The notes below the pieces were generated by a model, which did not search any database, was not told where the DNA came from, and saw only the letters and a list, made by a program, of their open reading frames with translations. This document shows positions 7,432 through 13,668 of a stretch of 18,636 bases of DNA, piece after piece. The stretch is from Bdellovibrionales bacterium (GTDB taxonomy: Bacteria > Bdellovibrionota > Bdellovibrionia > Bdellovibrionales > UBA1609). Positions within the stretch are counted from its first letter, which is position 1, and each line of letters opens with the position of its first letter. A program made the position numbers and the translations under genes. The DNA lies in the NCBI GenBank assembly GCA_028279085.1, contig JANQSX010000164.1, positions 1 to 18,636 on the forward strand, read 5' to 3'.

Positions 7432-8217
7432 TTATTTGAAAAAATTTCTTTTGGATATGTTAAGAAAATCTGTCACAAAATTATTAAACTGAAGTTCAGC
7501 TTTTTTAATCTCATTTATAAATTGATTATAAAAAACCGCTGCTGGAATAGCCGCAAAAAGACCAAAACCGGTAGCAATTAAAGCTTCTGAAATACCAGGT
7601 GCCACAACAGCCAAATGAGCCGCTCCCATTGCCCCAATTTGTTGAAAAGAGTTCATAATTCCAAATACTGTACCAAATAAGCCAATAAAAGGACTAACCG
7701 AACCAGTAGTAGCAAGAAAAGACAACCTTCTTTCCATATAAGAAACTTCATTACTGACAGCTTTATTTAAAGCTCTTTGTAAATTATCCATACCGGATAA
7801 TAAATTACTTGTATCAGGACTTTGTTTTGAACTGATAATTTTCTTTAATTCAGAATAACCGGAACGAAATACAGCAGCCAAAGAGCTTTTAGGATAGGAT
7901 TTAGACATATCAAATATCTCATCCAGAGAGGAAGCTTTAAAAAAAATATCTTCAAAAGGCTCATTATTAGCTGTATTACTTTTAAATAAATTCCATTTGC
8001 TTAAAATGATAGCCCATGAAAAAATAGACATAAAAGCTAGTAAGATCATTGTGAGCTTAACAATTAAACTCGCGGATCGTAGAGCCTCTATGACTCCCAC
8101 CTTTGCCGGATTCTCTGCTTCTATTTTAGTAATTTCTTCCGGTTCTGATTCCGCGTAAGAGGTGCTAACCTGAACAAGGGCCACAACACAAAAGAAAATA
8201 ATAAGAATTTTTTTCAT
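7432..8217 (-). CDS. tolQ: TolQ (ExbB/MotA family) with an N-terminal signal-peptide-like extension
   Basis: Inner-membrane stator subunit that, with TolR, uses the proton gradient to energise TolA. The 261-residue protein has three MotA/TolQ/ExbB helices: LIVKLTMILLAFMSIFSWAII (51-71), a second around 168-190 with GSVSPFIGLFGTVFGIMNSF, and a third around 207-229 with PGISEALIATGFGLFAAIPAAVFYN. The second and third contain the conserved GLFGTV and PGISEALIAT signatures. Upstream of these is an extra MKKILIIFFCVVALVQVSTSYA (1-22), which reads as a signal peptide, then an acidic linker (23-45). E. coli TolQ (230 residues) lacks this; some ExbB proteins have something similar. The ATG at 8217 is immediately preceded by an in-frame TTG and has no Shine-Dalgarno match. 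First gene of the tol operon, divergent from sufB. Confidence 0.92.
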   Translation of the reverse strand: MKKILIIFFCVVALVQVSTSYAESEPEEITKIEAENPAKVGVIEALRSASLIVKLTMILLAFMSIFSWAIILSKWNLFKSNTANNEPFEDIFFKASSLDEIFDMSKSYPKSSLAAVFRSGYSELKKIISSKQSPDTSNLLSGMDNLQRALNKAVSNEVSYMERRLSFLATTGSVSPFIGLFGTVFGIMNSFQQIGAMGAAHLAVVAPGISEALIATGFGLFAAIPAAVFYNQFINEIKKAELQFNNFVTDFLNISKRNFFK

Positions 8218-8271
8218 CAATTAAGTTGAAAAATAACTTATTTATGTCACAATGCAAGTTCTTTCTGCTCT

Positions 8272-8290
8272 ATGGCAAAAGTCTTGCCAT
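8272..8290. promoter_or_regulatory. Perfect palindrome upstream of sufB, candidate operator
   Basis: ATGGCAA (8272-8278) and TTGCCAT (8284-8290) are exact inverted repeats around the 5-base spacer AAGTC. The site lies between the divergent tolQ and sufB starts and overlaps the -35/spacer region of the best sufB promoter, the usual place for a repressor. It has no T-tract, so it is not a terminator. Which protein would bind is unknown: it does not look like the CAAC-N6-GTTG site described for cyanobacterial SufR. Confidence 0.45.
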
Positions 8291-8302
8291 TAGTGATAAA
8301 AT
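8273..8302 (+). promoter_or_regulatory. Candidate suf operon promoter
   Basis: TAAAAT (8297-8302) is a good -10 hexamer. A weak -35, TGGCAA (8273-8278), lies 18 bases upstream, inside the palindrome. Initiation near 8309 would put the GGAG ribosome binding site (8312-8315) almost at the 5' end of the mRNA. The -35 is poor, so the call is tentative. Confidence 0.3.
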
Positions 8303-8311
8303 AGAAAGTCT

Positions 8312-8315
8312 GGAG
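8312..8315 (+). promoter_or_regulatory. Ribosome binding site fixing the sufB start
   Basis: GGAG lies 9 bases before the ATG at 8325, and the protein then starts like other SufB proteins (short basic leader into YKHGFVTNI). The open frame continues upstream to a TTG at 8226, but that extension would cross the palindrome and promoter and resembles no SufB. Confidence 0.65.
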
Positions 8316-8324
8316 AATATATTA

Positions 8325-9746
8325 ATGCTAAACAAACAAAAGTACAAACATGGCTTTGTAACAAACATACCGGCAGAGAAATTTACTAAAGGTCTTAGTG
8401 AAGAACTCATTAGCCGCATTTCCAATCGTAAGGAAGAACCGGAATGGATGCTGGAACTTCGTCTGAAAGCTTATCGTCATTGGCTCACTTTAAAAGAACC
8501 AAAGTGGGCGGATTTAAAGTACCCACCTATCAATTATCAGGATATTCATTATTACTCCACACCAATTACAGAAAAACAAAAGAAAAAAAGTATAGAGGAA
8601 GTGGACCCTGAATTATTAAAAACTTTTGAACGTCTAGGCATTCCTTTGAATGAACAAAAACGACTAGCCGGAGTGGCAGTAGATGTAGTTTTTGACAGTG
8701 TTTCTCTAGGAACCACTCATCAGGATGCTTTAGAAAAAAGTGGTGTCATTTTTTGCTCTATTTCATCAGCTATAAAAAAGTATCCTGATCTAGTGAAAAA
8801 ATATTTTGGTTCCGTAGTACCTTATAAGGACAACTTCTTTGCTTGTCTGAATGCAGCCGTTTTCACAGATGGATCTTTTTGTTTTATTCCCAAGGGAGTC
8901 AGATGCCCTTTGGATCTTTCTACTTATTTTCGCATCAACGAAAAAGATACAGGACAATTTGAACGAACATTGATTGTAGCGGAAGAATCTTCTTATGTGA
9001 ATTATCTAGAGGGTTGTACAGCACCCATGAGAGATTCTCATCAGCTTCACGCGGCTGTGGTAGAGCTGGTGGCTTTAGATCATGCAGAGATTCGGTACTC
9101 CACCGTGCAAAACTGGTATCCAGGTAATGAACAAGGCCAAGGTGGAATCTACAATTTTGTAACTAAAAGAGGAAAATGCCTGGGAAAACACTCTCGTATT
9201 TCCTGGACTCAAGTAGAAGCCGGTGCAGCTATTACCTGGAAATATCCCAGTTGTATTTTGCAAGGAGATCATTCTTCCGGCGCTTTCTACTCCGTAGCAC
9301 TCACGCATGATAAAATGCAGGCGGATACAGGAACCAATATGATTCATATTGGAAAAAACACTAAGAGCACCATTATTTCCAAAGGTATTTCCACGGATGA
9401 TTCCGTAAACAGCTACCGCGGTCAGGTAAAAATTCTTCCACAAGCGAAAGGGGCTAGAAATTTTTCCCAATGTGATTCTATGCTAGCCGGAAAAAATAGT
9501 GCCGCCAATACCTATCCTCTTATGGAAATACAAAATAAAACTGCCGTGGTGGAACATGAAGCCACCACCTCCCGTATCAATGAAGATCAACTTTTTTATT
9601 TAAAGAGCCGGGGATTGGATACAGAGTCTGCTATTTCTCTTTTAGTGAATGGTTTTTGTCACCAGGTTTTTAAAAAACTTCCATTGGAGTTTTCTGTGGA
9701 AGCGGTTAAATTAATTGAAATGAAATTGGAAAATAGTATTGCCTGA
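8325..9746 (+). CDS. sufB: Fe-S cluster assembly scaffold protein SufB
   Basis: Core scaffold subunit of the SufBC2D complex, on which iron-sulfur clusters are built in the cytoplasm. The 473-residue product aligns with E. coli SufB (495) throughout: KYKHGFVTNIPAEKF near the N-terminus, EEPEWMLELRLKAYRHW (37-53), and a conserved beta-helix core with HAAVVELVALDHAEIRYSTV and ITWKYPSCILQGD. Cys231 (YLEGCTAP), Cys383 (NFSQCDSML) and Glu412 (VEHEATTSRI) match the E. coli residues Cys254, Cys405 and Glu434 in context, and the spacings (152 and 29) agree almost exactly. All known essential residues therefore appear intact. It is the first gene of sufBCD, 8 bases before sufC. Likely controlled from the palindrome-bearing promoter just upstream. 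Confidence 0.97.
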   Translation: MLNKQKYKHGFVTNIPAEKFTKGLSEELISRISNRKEEPEWMLELRLKAYRHWLTLKEPKWADLKYPPINYQDIHYYSTPITEKQKKKSIEEVDPELLKTFERLGIPLNEQKRLAGVAVDVVFDSVSLGTTHQDALEKSGVIFCSISSAIKKYPDLVKKYFGSVVPYKDNFFACLNAAVFTDGSFCFIPKGVRCPLDLSTYFRINEKDTGQFERTLIVAEESSYVNYLEGCTAPMRDSHQLHAAVVELVALDHAEIRYSTVQNWYPGNEQGQGGIYNFVTKRGKCLGKHSRISWTQVEAGAAITWKYPSCILQGDHSSGAFYSVALTHDKMQADTGTNMIHIGKNTKSTIISKGISTDDSVNSYRGQVKILPQAKGARNFSQCDSMLAGKNSAANTYPLMEIQNKTAVVEHEATTSRINEDQLFYLKSRGLDTESAISLLVNGFCHQVFKKLPLEFSVEAVKLIEMKLENSIA

Positions 9747-9754
9747 GTAAAAAC

Positions 9755-10504
9755 ATGTTAAAAATTCAAAACCTTTACGCACAAACAGAAGGCCACTCTA
9801 TCTTAAAAGGCATCAACCTGGAAATTAAGGCCGGGGAGATTCATGCCATTATGGGACCAAATGGCTGTGGAAAAAGCACTTTAGCTAAAGTCATTGCCGG
9901 TCATCCGGAATATGAGATAAGCCAGGGAAAGATCCTTTACGAGAAAAACTTTGACTACCAGGACATAAGCAAATGGACACCGGAAGAGAGGGCCAAAGAA
10001 GGTTTATTTATGGCTTTTCAATACCCTGTGGAAGTGCCTGGAGTAAGTAATTTAAATTTATTAAAAGCCTCTTTCAACTCTATATGTAAACACCAGGAAG
10101 TTCCTGAAATGGAAGAAGAGGACTTTATCTCACTTGTAAAAAAGAAAACGGAAATGGTAGGTCTGCCTTTTTCTTTTCTTGATCGCTCAGTTAATGAAGA
10201 TTTTTCCGGAGGAGAGAAAAAAAGAAATGAGATTTTGCAAATGGCGGTTTTATCACCTAGGCTGGCCGTTTTGGACGAAACCGATTCAGGTTTGGATGTG
10301 GATTCCATGACTATAATAGCACAAGCTTTAAATAATTTAAAAAGCAAGCAGAATGCTTTTTTACTTATTACCCATTACAATCGTTTGTTGAATCATATAA
10401 AACCGGATTTTGTGCATATTATGAAAGACGGTAAAATTCAAAAGAGTGGAGATCACCAACTGGCAAACGAACTGGAAGAAAAAGGCTATACAGGCCTTGT
10501 TTAA
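9755..10504 (+). CDS. sufC: Fe-S cluster assembly ATPase SufC
   Basis: ABC-type ATPase that drives conformational change in the SufB-SufD scaffold; it is cytoplasmic and not a transporter subunit. The 249-residue protein has Walker A GPNGCGKST (34-42), the Q-loop region MAFQYPVEVPGVSN (86-99; typical of SufC), signature FSGGEKKRNEI (150-160), Walker B LAVLDETDSGLD (170-181) with catalytic Glu175, and switch His207 (LLITHYNRLL). The FSGGEKKRNE signature with the DETDSGLD Walker B distinguishes SufC from transport ATPases. Start at ATG 9755, 8 bases after the sufB stop, so the two are translationally close; the ribosome binding site is weak. sufD follows 17 bases downstream. Confidence 0.97.
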   Translation: MLKIQNLYAQTEGHSILKGINLEIKAGEIHAIMGPNGCGKSTLAKVIAGHPEYEISQGKILYEKNFDYQDISKWTPEERAKEGLFMAFQYPVEVPGVSNLNLLKASFNSICKHQEVPEMEEEDFISLVKKKTEMVGLPFSFLDRSVNEDFSGGEKKRNEILQMAVLSPRLAVLDETDSGLDVDSMTIIAQALNNLKSKQNAFLLITHYNRLLNHIKPDFVHIMKDGKIQKSGDHQLANELEEKGYTGLV

Positions 10505-10521
10505 AAAGAGAAAAAATTATT

Positions 10522-11892
10522 ATGAATATATCTGAAAGTCATCAACAATGGCTAAAAACTCTGGAAAGTGAGTTTGAAAAGCAAAAACAATCATGGACTC
10601 AATCAATTGCAGAGGTTCATCAGAAAAAGATTAGAAAAAATCAATGTGAAAACTTTGCTCAATTTTTAAAAAAAGGCTTTCCTTCAGTTAAAGATCCCAA
10701 TTGGAAATTTACCAATACAAACTCTTTCCTTAATAATATCTTTTCACCGGCTGTGTCTGCCCCCTCTATATCCGCTAATGAAGATCATTCCAATGACAGT
10801 ATTTTCTGTTTTTCCGATTCGCATAAAATTTGTTTCCATAATGGCATTTTAATGGAAGACTCTGTTAAAAATCTCCCTAAAGGCTTAAAACTTTGTACAT
10901 GGAAAAATCTAAGCCCTGATTTTCCCGCTTGGTCATGGATTACCAATCAAACTTCTAAAAGAAAAAGAGATGGCTTTTATCACCTAGCCGGTGCACTTCC
11001 ATTGGATTCTTATATTTTATTTGTTCAAGAAGGGTGTAAAATTTCAACACCTTTACATATTCACTTCTCCTTTGATAAGTCAGCTGCCTTTGAAAATTTA
11101 CCAATACTTTCCTCTCTTTGGAATTTACAGAACTTTATTTTTCTGGACAAAGGAGCTGAAATAACCTTGATTGAAAGTGTATCTGCAAAAACAAATGTAA
11201 TAAATATGGCAACAGATGTGAAAAATTCTTCTGAATCCTCTTTGAAGTGGTTACATTTAGATCAAGGTCTTCCAAATTCTTTTTATCTGAACCAGGTCCA
11301 TTGCGATATGGAAAAAGCTTCTCGCATGGATAGATTAAGCTTCAGTTTGGGGTCCGGACTTTCCAAAGATAACGTTGCAGTTCATCAATTAGGGGAAAAA
11401 GTTCATAGTGTATTATTGAGTCTAGTTCTTTTAAAACAAAAAGCTTGTAGGGATCAAAAATTTTATATTCATCACTTCGAAAAAGAAGGATATTCCAGAC
11501 AACTTTCCAGAGGGATTTTAAATGACTATGCAAAAAATATCTTTCAAGGGAAGATTTATATCTCTACAGAGGCTACTCAAACCGACTGTGCCCAATCTTC
11601 TAAAAACCTCTTATTGAGTTCTAAGGCAACAGCTTATACACAACCTGAACTGGAAATCCATTGTGGAGAAGTAAAAGCTCAACACGGAGCTACGGCCGGT
11701 CAAATTAACAAAGATGAAGTGTTTTATCTGCAAAGCCGAGGATTGGAAGAGACAAAAGCTTTTGAGCTTCTCATGATGGCGTATATACAAGATACTTTAA
11801 ATCTATTCCCCAATAAAAATCTCGTTACGCAATTAAGCCATAAAATTCAAAAAAACAAAAAAAAATATCTAAACCTTCAACCCATGCAGTAA
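10522..11892 (+). CDS. sufD: Fe-S cluster assembly protein SufD
   Basis: Paralogue and partner of SufB in the scaffold complex. It has 456 residues (E. coli SufD has 423). The N-terminal helical part is followed by VKDPNWKFTNTNSF (56-69), the usual 'DPxW+YT' entry to SufD, then a divergent beta-helix core, and a well-conserved C-terminal block: EIHCGEVKAQHGATAGQINKD (378-398) and EVFYLQSRGLEETKAFELLMMAYI. His388 matches the conserved SufD histidine (His360 in E. coli) at the SufB-SufD interface. The neighbouring cysteine of the common KCSHGAT motif is replaced: here it reads KAQHGAT (Ala386), although a Cys lies five residues earlier (381). The core is less conserved than SufB, as is normal for SufD. 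Weak AAGAG ribosome binding site. The gene closes the sufBCD block and is followed by a palindromic repeat. Confidence 0.93.
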   Translation: MNISESHQQWLKTLESEFEKQKQSWTQSIAEVHQKKIRKNQCENFAQFLKKGFPSVKDPNWKFTNTNSFLNNIFSPAVSAPSISANEDHSNDSIFCFSDSHKICFHNGILMEDSVKNLPKGLKLCTWKNLSPDFPAWSWITNQTSKRKRDGFYHLAGALPLDSYILFVQEGCKISTPLHIHFSFDKSAAFENLPILSSLWNLQNFIFLDKGAEITLIESVSAKTNVINMATDVKNSSESSLKWLHLDQGLPNSFYLNQVHCDMEKASRMDRLSFSLGSGLSKDNVAVHQLGEKVHSVLLSLVLLKQKACRDQKFYIHHFEKEGYSRQLSRGILNDYAKNIFQGKIYISTEATQTDCAQSSKNLLLSSKATAYTQPELEIHCGEVKAQHGATAGQINKDEVFYLQSRGLEETKAFELLMMAYIQDTLNLFPNKNLVTQLSHKIQKNKKKYLNLQPMQ

Positions 11893-11894
11893 GC

Positions 11895-12011
11895 TTGTCA
11901 TCCCGGTAAACTGGAAGCCATTTTGATGGCTTCCACTATTCTGAACTTGATTCAGAATCCAGTAAAAATAACAAGCATCCTCTGGATTCCGGATCAAGTC
12001 CGGAATGACAA
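11895..12011. repeat. Palindromic intergenic repeat element between sufD and sufS
   Basis: A 117-base element bounded by TTGTCAT (11895-11901) and ATGACAA (12005-12011). Inside are three perfect hairpins: GGAAGCCA/TGGCTTCC (11913-11920/11927-11934), ATTCTGA/TCAGAAT (11938-11944/11952-11958) and ATTCCGGA/TCCGGAAT (11986-11993/11999-12006). A longer-range pair, GAATCCAG/CTGGATTC (11955-11962/11982-11989), also exists. The GTCATTCCGG...GGAATCC wording belongs to a dispersed palindromic repeat type common in many proteobacterial genomes. Compared with the copy at 13404-13480, the left arm carries an extra hairpin. As RNA it could act as a stabiliser or partial terminator between sufD and sufS. 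Confidence 0.8.
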
Positions 12012-12155
12012 ACCTCCGACAGAATGATAGAGGTAATTAGAATAAATTATAAGGGAAACACAGATTATATTTGACACTATCATTCGTATAAGTGATCTTT
12101 AATAAAAAATAATTCCTATAAACAAAAATTGTTTTACAAAGAAGGATAAAAAAGT

Positions 12156-13358
12156 GTGTCAGAATTTCAAAAATACTTTCCACAGATTCAATATCTGAGA
12201 AAAAAAAATCGATCCTATTTGGATAATGCTGCCACTACCTTAAAACCTCTGTGCGTAATAGAGATTCTTAATCAATTTTATAGAGAAAAAACAGCCAATG
12301 TTCATCGGGGAGATCATTACTTAAGTGATGAGCTTACTTTAATGTATGAAAATACCCGTTCACAAATTCAACACTGGATTCAGGCAAAAAACACTGAAGA
12401 GATTATTTTTACTAAAAGCACAACAGAAGGTATTAATTTTCTATCTTTCGCTTTAGAAGACTTCTTTCAAGAGAACGATGAAATTTTACTTACAGAAATG
12501 GAACACCACTCTAATATTCTTCCCTGGCAGGCTTTAGCCAAAAGAAAAAAATTAAAACTTCAATTTTTACCTGTAGATAAAAATGGTGAATTAGTTATTT
12601 CTGAATGGAACAAAGTAATTAATAAAAAAACAAAACTATTTGCTTTCACTTATTATTCCAATGCTTTAGGAACACGCAATCCAATTGAAGAGCTGATTCC
12701 TTTAGCAAAAGCAGAAAATATCCTTACTGTAATAGATGCAGCTCAAGCCATGACGGCTGAACAGATAAATGTGCAAAAAACAGATTGTGATTTTTTGGTA
12801 TTTTCAGGACATAAACTTTTCGCTCCCACGGGAGTTGGAGTGCTTTATTCAAAAAAAACACATTTTGAAAAACTCAAGCCTTGGCAATTAGGAGGTGGCA
12901 TGGTTACAGATGTCAGCTTATCAGGTTATGAACGGGCAGAACCTCCACAATGTTTTGAAGCAGGTACACCACCTGTAGAAGGAGTGTTAGCTCTTGGTTC
13001 CGTTTTGGATTTTTTAAACAAGCAAAATTTTTTTGAAACAACCAAGAGCAAAACTTTATTATCTTATGCGGAAGAAGAATTAAAAAAAATATCAGGACTG
13101 GAAATTATCGGAACCTCACCGACCAAAAAAAATATTCTATCTTTTATACTAAAATCCTCACACTGTCGTGATTTAGGACAACTTATTTCCCAAGCGGGAG
13201 TTGCTATTCGCTCAGGTCATCATTGCTGCCTACCTTTAATGAAAAAATTGAATTTATCATCTGGTACTGTAAGAGCTTCCTTTGCAGCCTATAATGATGA
13301 AAAAGATGTGGAATTTCTTATATCCGCCGTGAAAAAAGCCAAGGAAATTTTACTATAA
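12156..13358 (+). CDS. sufS: Cysteine desulfurase SufS (class V aminotransferase fold)
   Basis: PLP enzyme that removes sulfur from cysteine, making alanine and an enzyme persulfide that feeds the SufBCD scaffold. The 400-residue protein matches the group II (SufS/CsdA) type: YLDNAATTLKP (21-31), NVHRGDHYLSDE (48-59), EMEHHSNILPW (114-124), VIDAAQAM (192-199), the PLP lysine Lys220 in FSGHKLFAPTGVGVLY, and the catalytic Cys357 in RSGHHCCLPLM. FEAGTPPVEG (267-276) is also typical. The start is a GTG at 12156 with AAGGA about 9 bases upstream. It is separated from sufD by 263 bases carrying a repeat element, so it may have its own promoter; a TTGACA lies at 12071-12076 but lacks a good -10. No sufE or sufU sulfur-transfer partner is seen next to it. 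Confidence 0.96.
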   Translation: MSEFQKYFPQIQYLRKKNRSYLDNAATTLKPLCVIEILNQFYREKTANVHRGDHYLSDELTLMYENTRSQIQHWIQAKNTEEIIFTKSTTEGINFLSFALEDFFQENDEILLTEMEHHSNILPWQALAKRKKLKLQFLPVDKNGELVISEWNKVINKKTKLFAFTYYSNALGTRNPIEELIPLAKAENILTVIDAAQAMTAEQINVQKTDCDFLVFSGHKLFAPTGVGVLYSKKTHFEKLKPWQLGGGMVTDVSLSGYERAEPPQCFEAGTPPVEGVLALGSVLDFLNKQNFFETTKSKTLLSYAEEELKKISGLEIIGTSPTKKNILSFILKSSHCRDLGQLISQAGVAIRSGHHCCLPLMKKLNLSSGTVRASFAAYNDEKDVEFLISAVKKAKEILL

Positions 13359-13403
13359 GAATGCAAATCTTACACACTCATTTTATTTTGAACTTTTAAA
13401 TCT

Positions 13404-13480
13404 CGTCATTCCGAACTTGATTCGGAATCCAGAAAATAATTGTAGCTTTTTCTGGATTCCGGCCTGCGCCGGAATGACAA
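13404..13480. repeat. Palindromic intergenic repeat element (second copy)
   Basis: Two arms, GTCATTCCG...CGGAATCCAGAAA (13405-13434) and TTTCTGGATTCCG...CCGGAATGAC (13449-13478), form a long imperfect hairpin around an 11- to 14-base A+T-rich centre. Each arm also contains its own small palindrome (TTCCGaacttgattCGGAA on the left, CCGGcctgcgCCGG on the right). It shares its ends and its GGAATCCAG/CTGGATTCC core with the element at 11895-12011. Translated, this repeat type gives the familiar VIPAQAGIQ string, seen here in a spurious minus-strand frame. Lying between convergent genes, it may serve as a bidirectional transcription barrier. Confidence 0.85.
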
Positions 13481-13515
13481 CTCTGTAGCAAAACGCATGT
13501 CTGAGCTTTTGGACT
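13481..13515 (+). repeat. Direct repeat unit, copy 1
   Basis: A 35-base unit reading CTCTGTAGCAAAACGCATGT then CTGAGCTTTTGGACT. It differs from copy 2 (13608-13642) at one base only (A versus G at the seventh position). It abuts the palindromic element. Confidence 0.9.
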
Positions 13516-13542
13516 TGAACGGAAAGCCTTATTTGATAGAAT

Positions 13543-13571
13543 CTATCTCTTAGTTCAAAGTCAGCCCAAAA
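13543..13571 (+). repeat. Inverted repeat, left arm
   Basis: Bases 13543-13564 are a perfect 22-base reverse complement of 13641-13662. After one mismatch the match continues for six more bases (13566-13571 against 13634-13639), giving a 29-base arm. The arm begins CTATCTCTTAGTTCAAAG. It is also a partial inverted copy of the direct-repeat unit (CCAAAA portion). Confidence 0.9.
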
Positions 13572-13587
13572 CGAGTTCGGCTTTGAA

Positions 13588-13613
13588 ACAGAGCAGCTGA
13601 AAGCTCGCTCTGT
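13588..13613. repeat. Central hairpin inside the repeat cluster
   Basis: ACAGAGC (13588-13594) pairs with GCTCTGT (13607-13613). AGCT/AGCT inside extends the stem, with one bulged base and a GAA loop. There is no T-tract, so it is not a canonical terminator. It sits midway between the arms of the larger inverted repeat. Confidence 0.7.
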
Positions 13614-13642
13614 GGCAAAACGCATGTCTGAGCTTTTGGACT
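13608..13642 (+). repeat. Direct repeat unit, copy 2
   Basis: The 35-base unit is 34/35 identical to copy 1 at 13481-13515. After the shared GGACT the two copies diverge by a four-base insertion before a common TTGAAC, suggesting duplication followed by slippage. It overlaps the right arm of the inverted repeat. Confidence 0.9.
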
Positions 13643-13662
13643 GACTTTGAACTAAGAGATAG
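13634..13662 (-). repeat. Inverted repeat, right arm
   Basis: Partner of 13543-13571. 13641-13662 is perfectly complementary to 13543-13564, with six more paired bases after one mismatch. It ends seven bases before the nfu stop, so the arm would appear at the 3' end of the nfu transcript. Confidence 0.9.
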
Positions 13663-13668
13663 TCATTT

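Larger units (their letters stand above)
13359..13668. other. Gene-free 310-base region made almost wholly of repeats
   Basis: Between the convergent ends of sufS and nfu there is no credible gene. The region holds a palindromic element (13404-13480), two direct copies of a 35-base unit (13481-13515, 13608-13642), a long inverted repeat (13543-13571/13634-13662) and a central hairpin (13588-13613). An 80-codon minus-strand frame across it only translates the repeats. No transposase, integrase or terminal duplication is visible. Confidence 0.75.

Noticed and set aside
8226..8324. Upstream extension of sufB from a TTG.
   Set aside because: The extension crosses the probable promoter and palindrome, is unlike SufB N-termini, and a GGAG-ATG pair marks 8325 as the start.
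9075..9470. A 131-codon frame antisense to sufB.
   Set aside because: It lies wholly inside a strongly conserved gene on the other strand, has no ribosome binding site, and its product is low in recognisable structure.
12071..12100. TTGACA at 12071 as a sufS promoter.
   Set aside because: The -35 is perfect, but at 17-18 bases the -10 position reads GATCTT/ATCTTT, which is poor. Mentioned in the sufS entry but not listed as a feature.
13383..13625. An 80-codon minus-strand open frame containing VIPAQAGIQ.
   Set aside because: It is the translation of the palindromic and direct repeats; the string is a well-known artefact of this repeat type and there is no ribosome binding site.
13404..13662. 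Possible CRISPR array from the repeated 35-base units.
   Set aside because: There are only two direct copies, about 92 bases apart, and the intervening DNA is itself repeat-derived. No cas genes are near.
13543..13662. A miniature transposon (MITE) with 22- to 29-base terminal inverted repeats.
   Set aside because: No target-site duplication is visible at the borders (sequence just outside the arms differs), and no transposase is present. Kept as an inverted repeat only.
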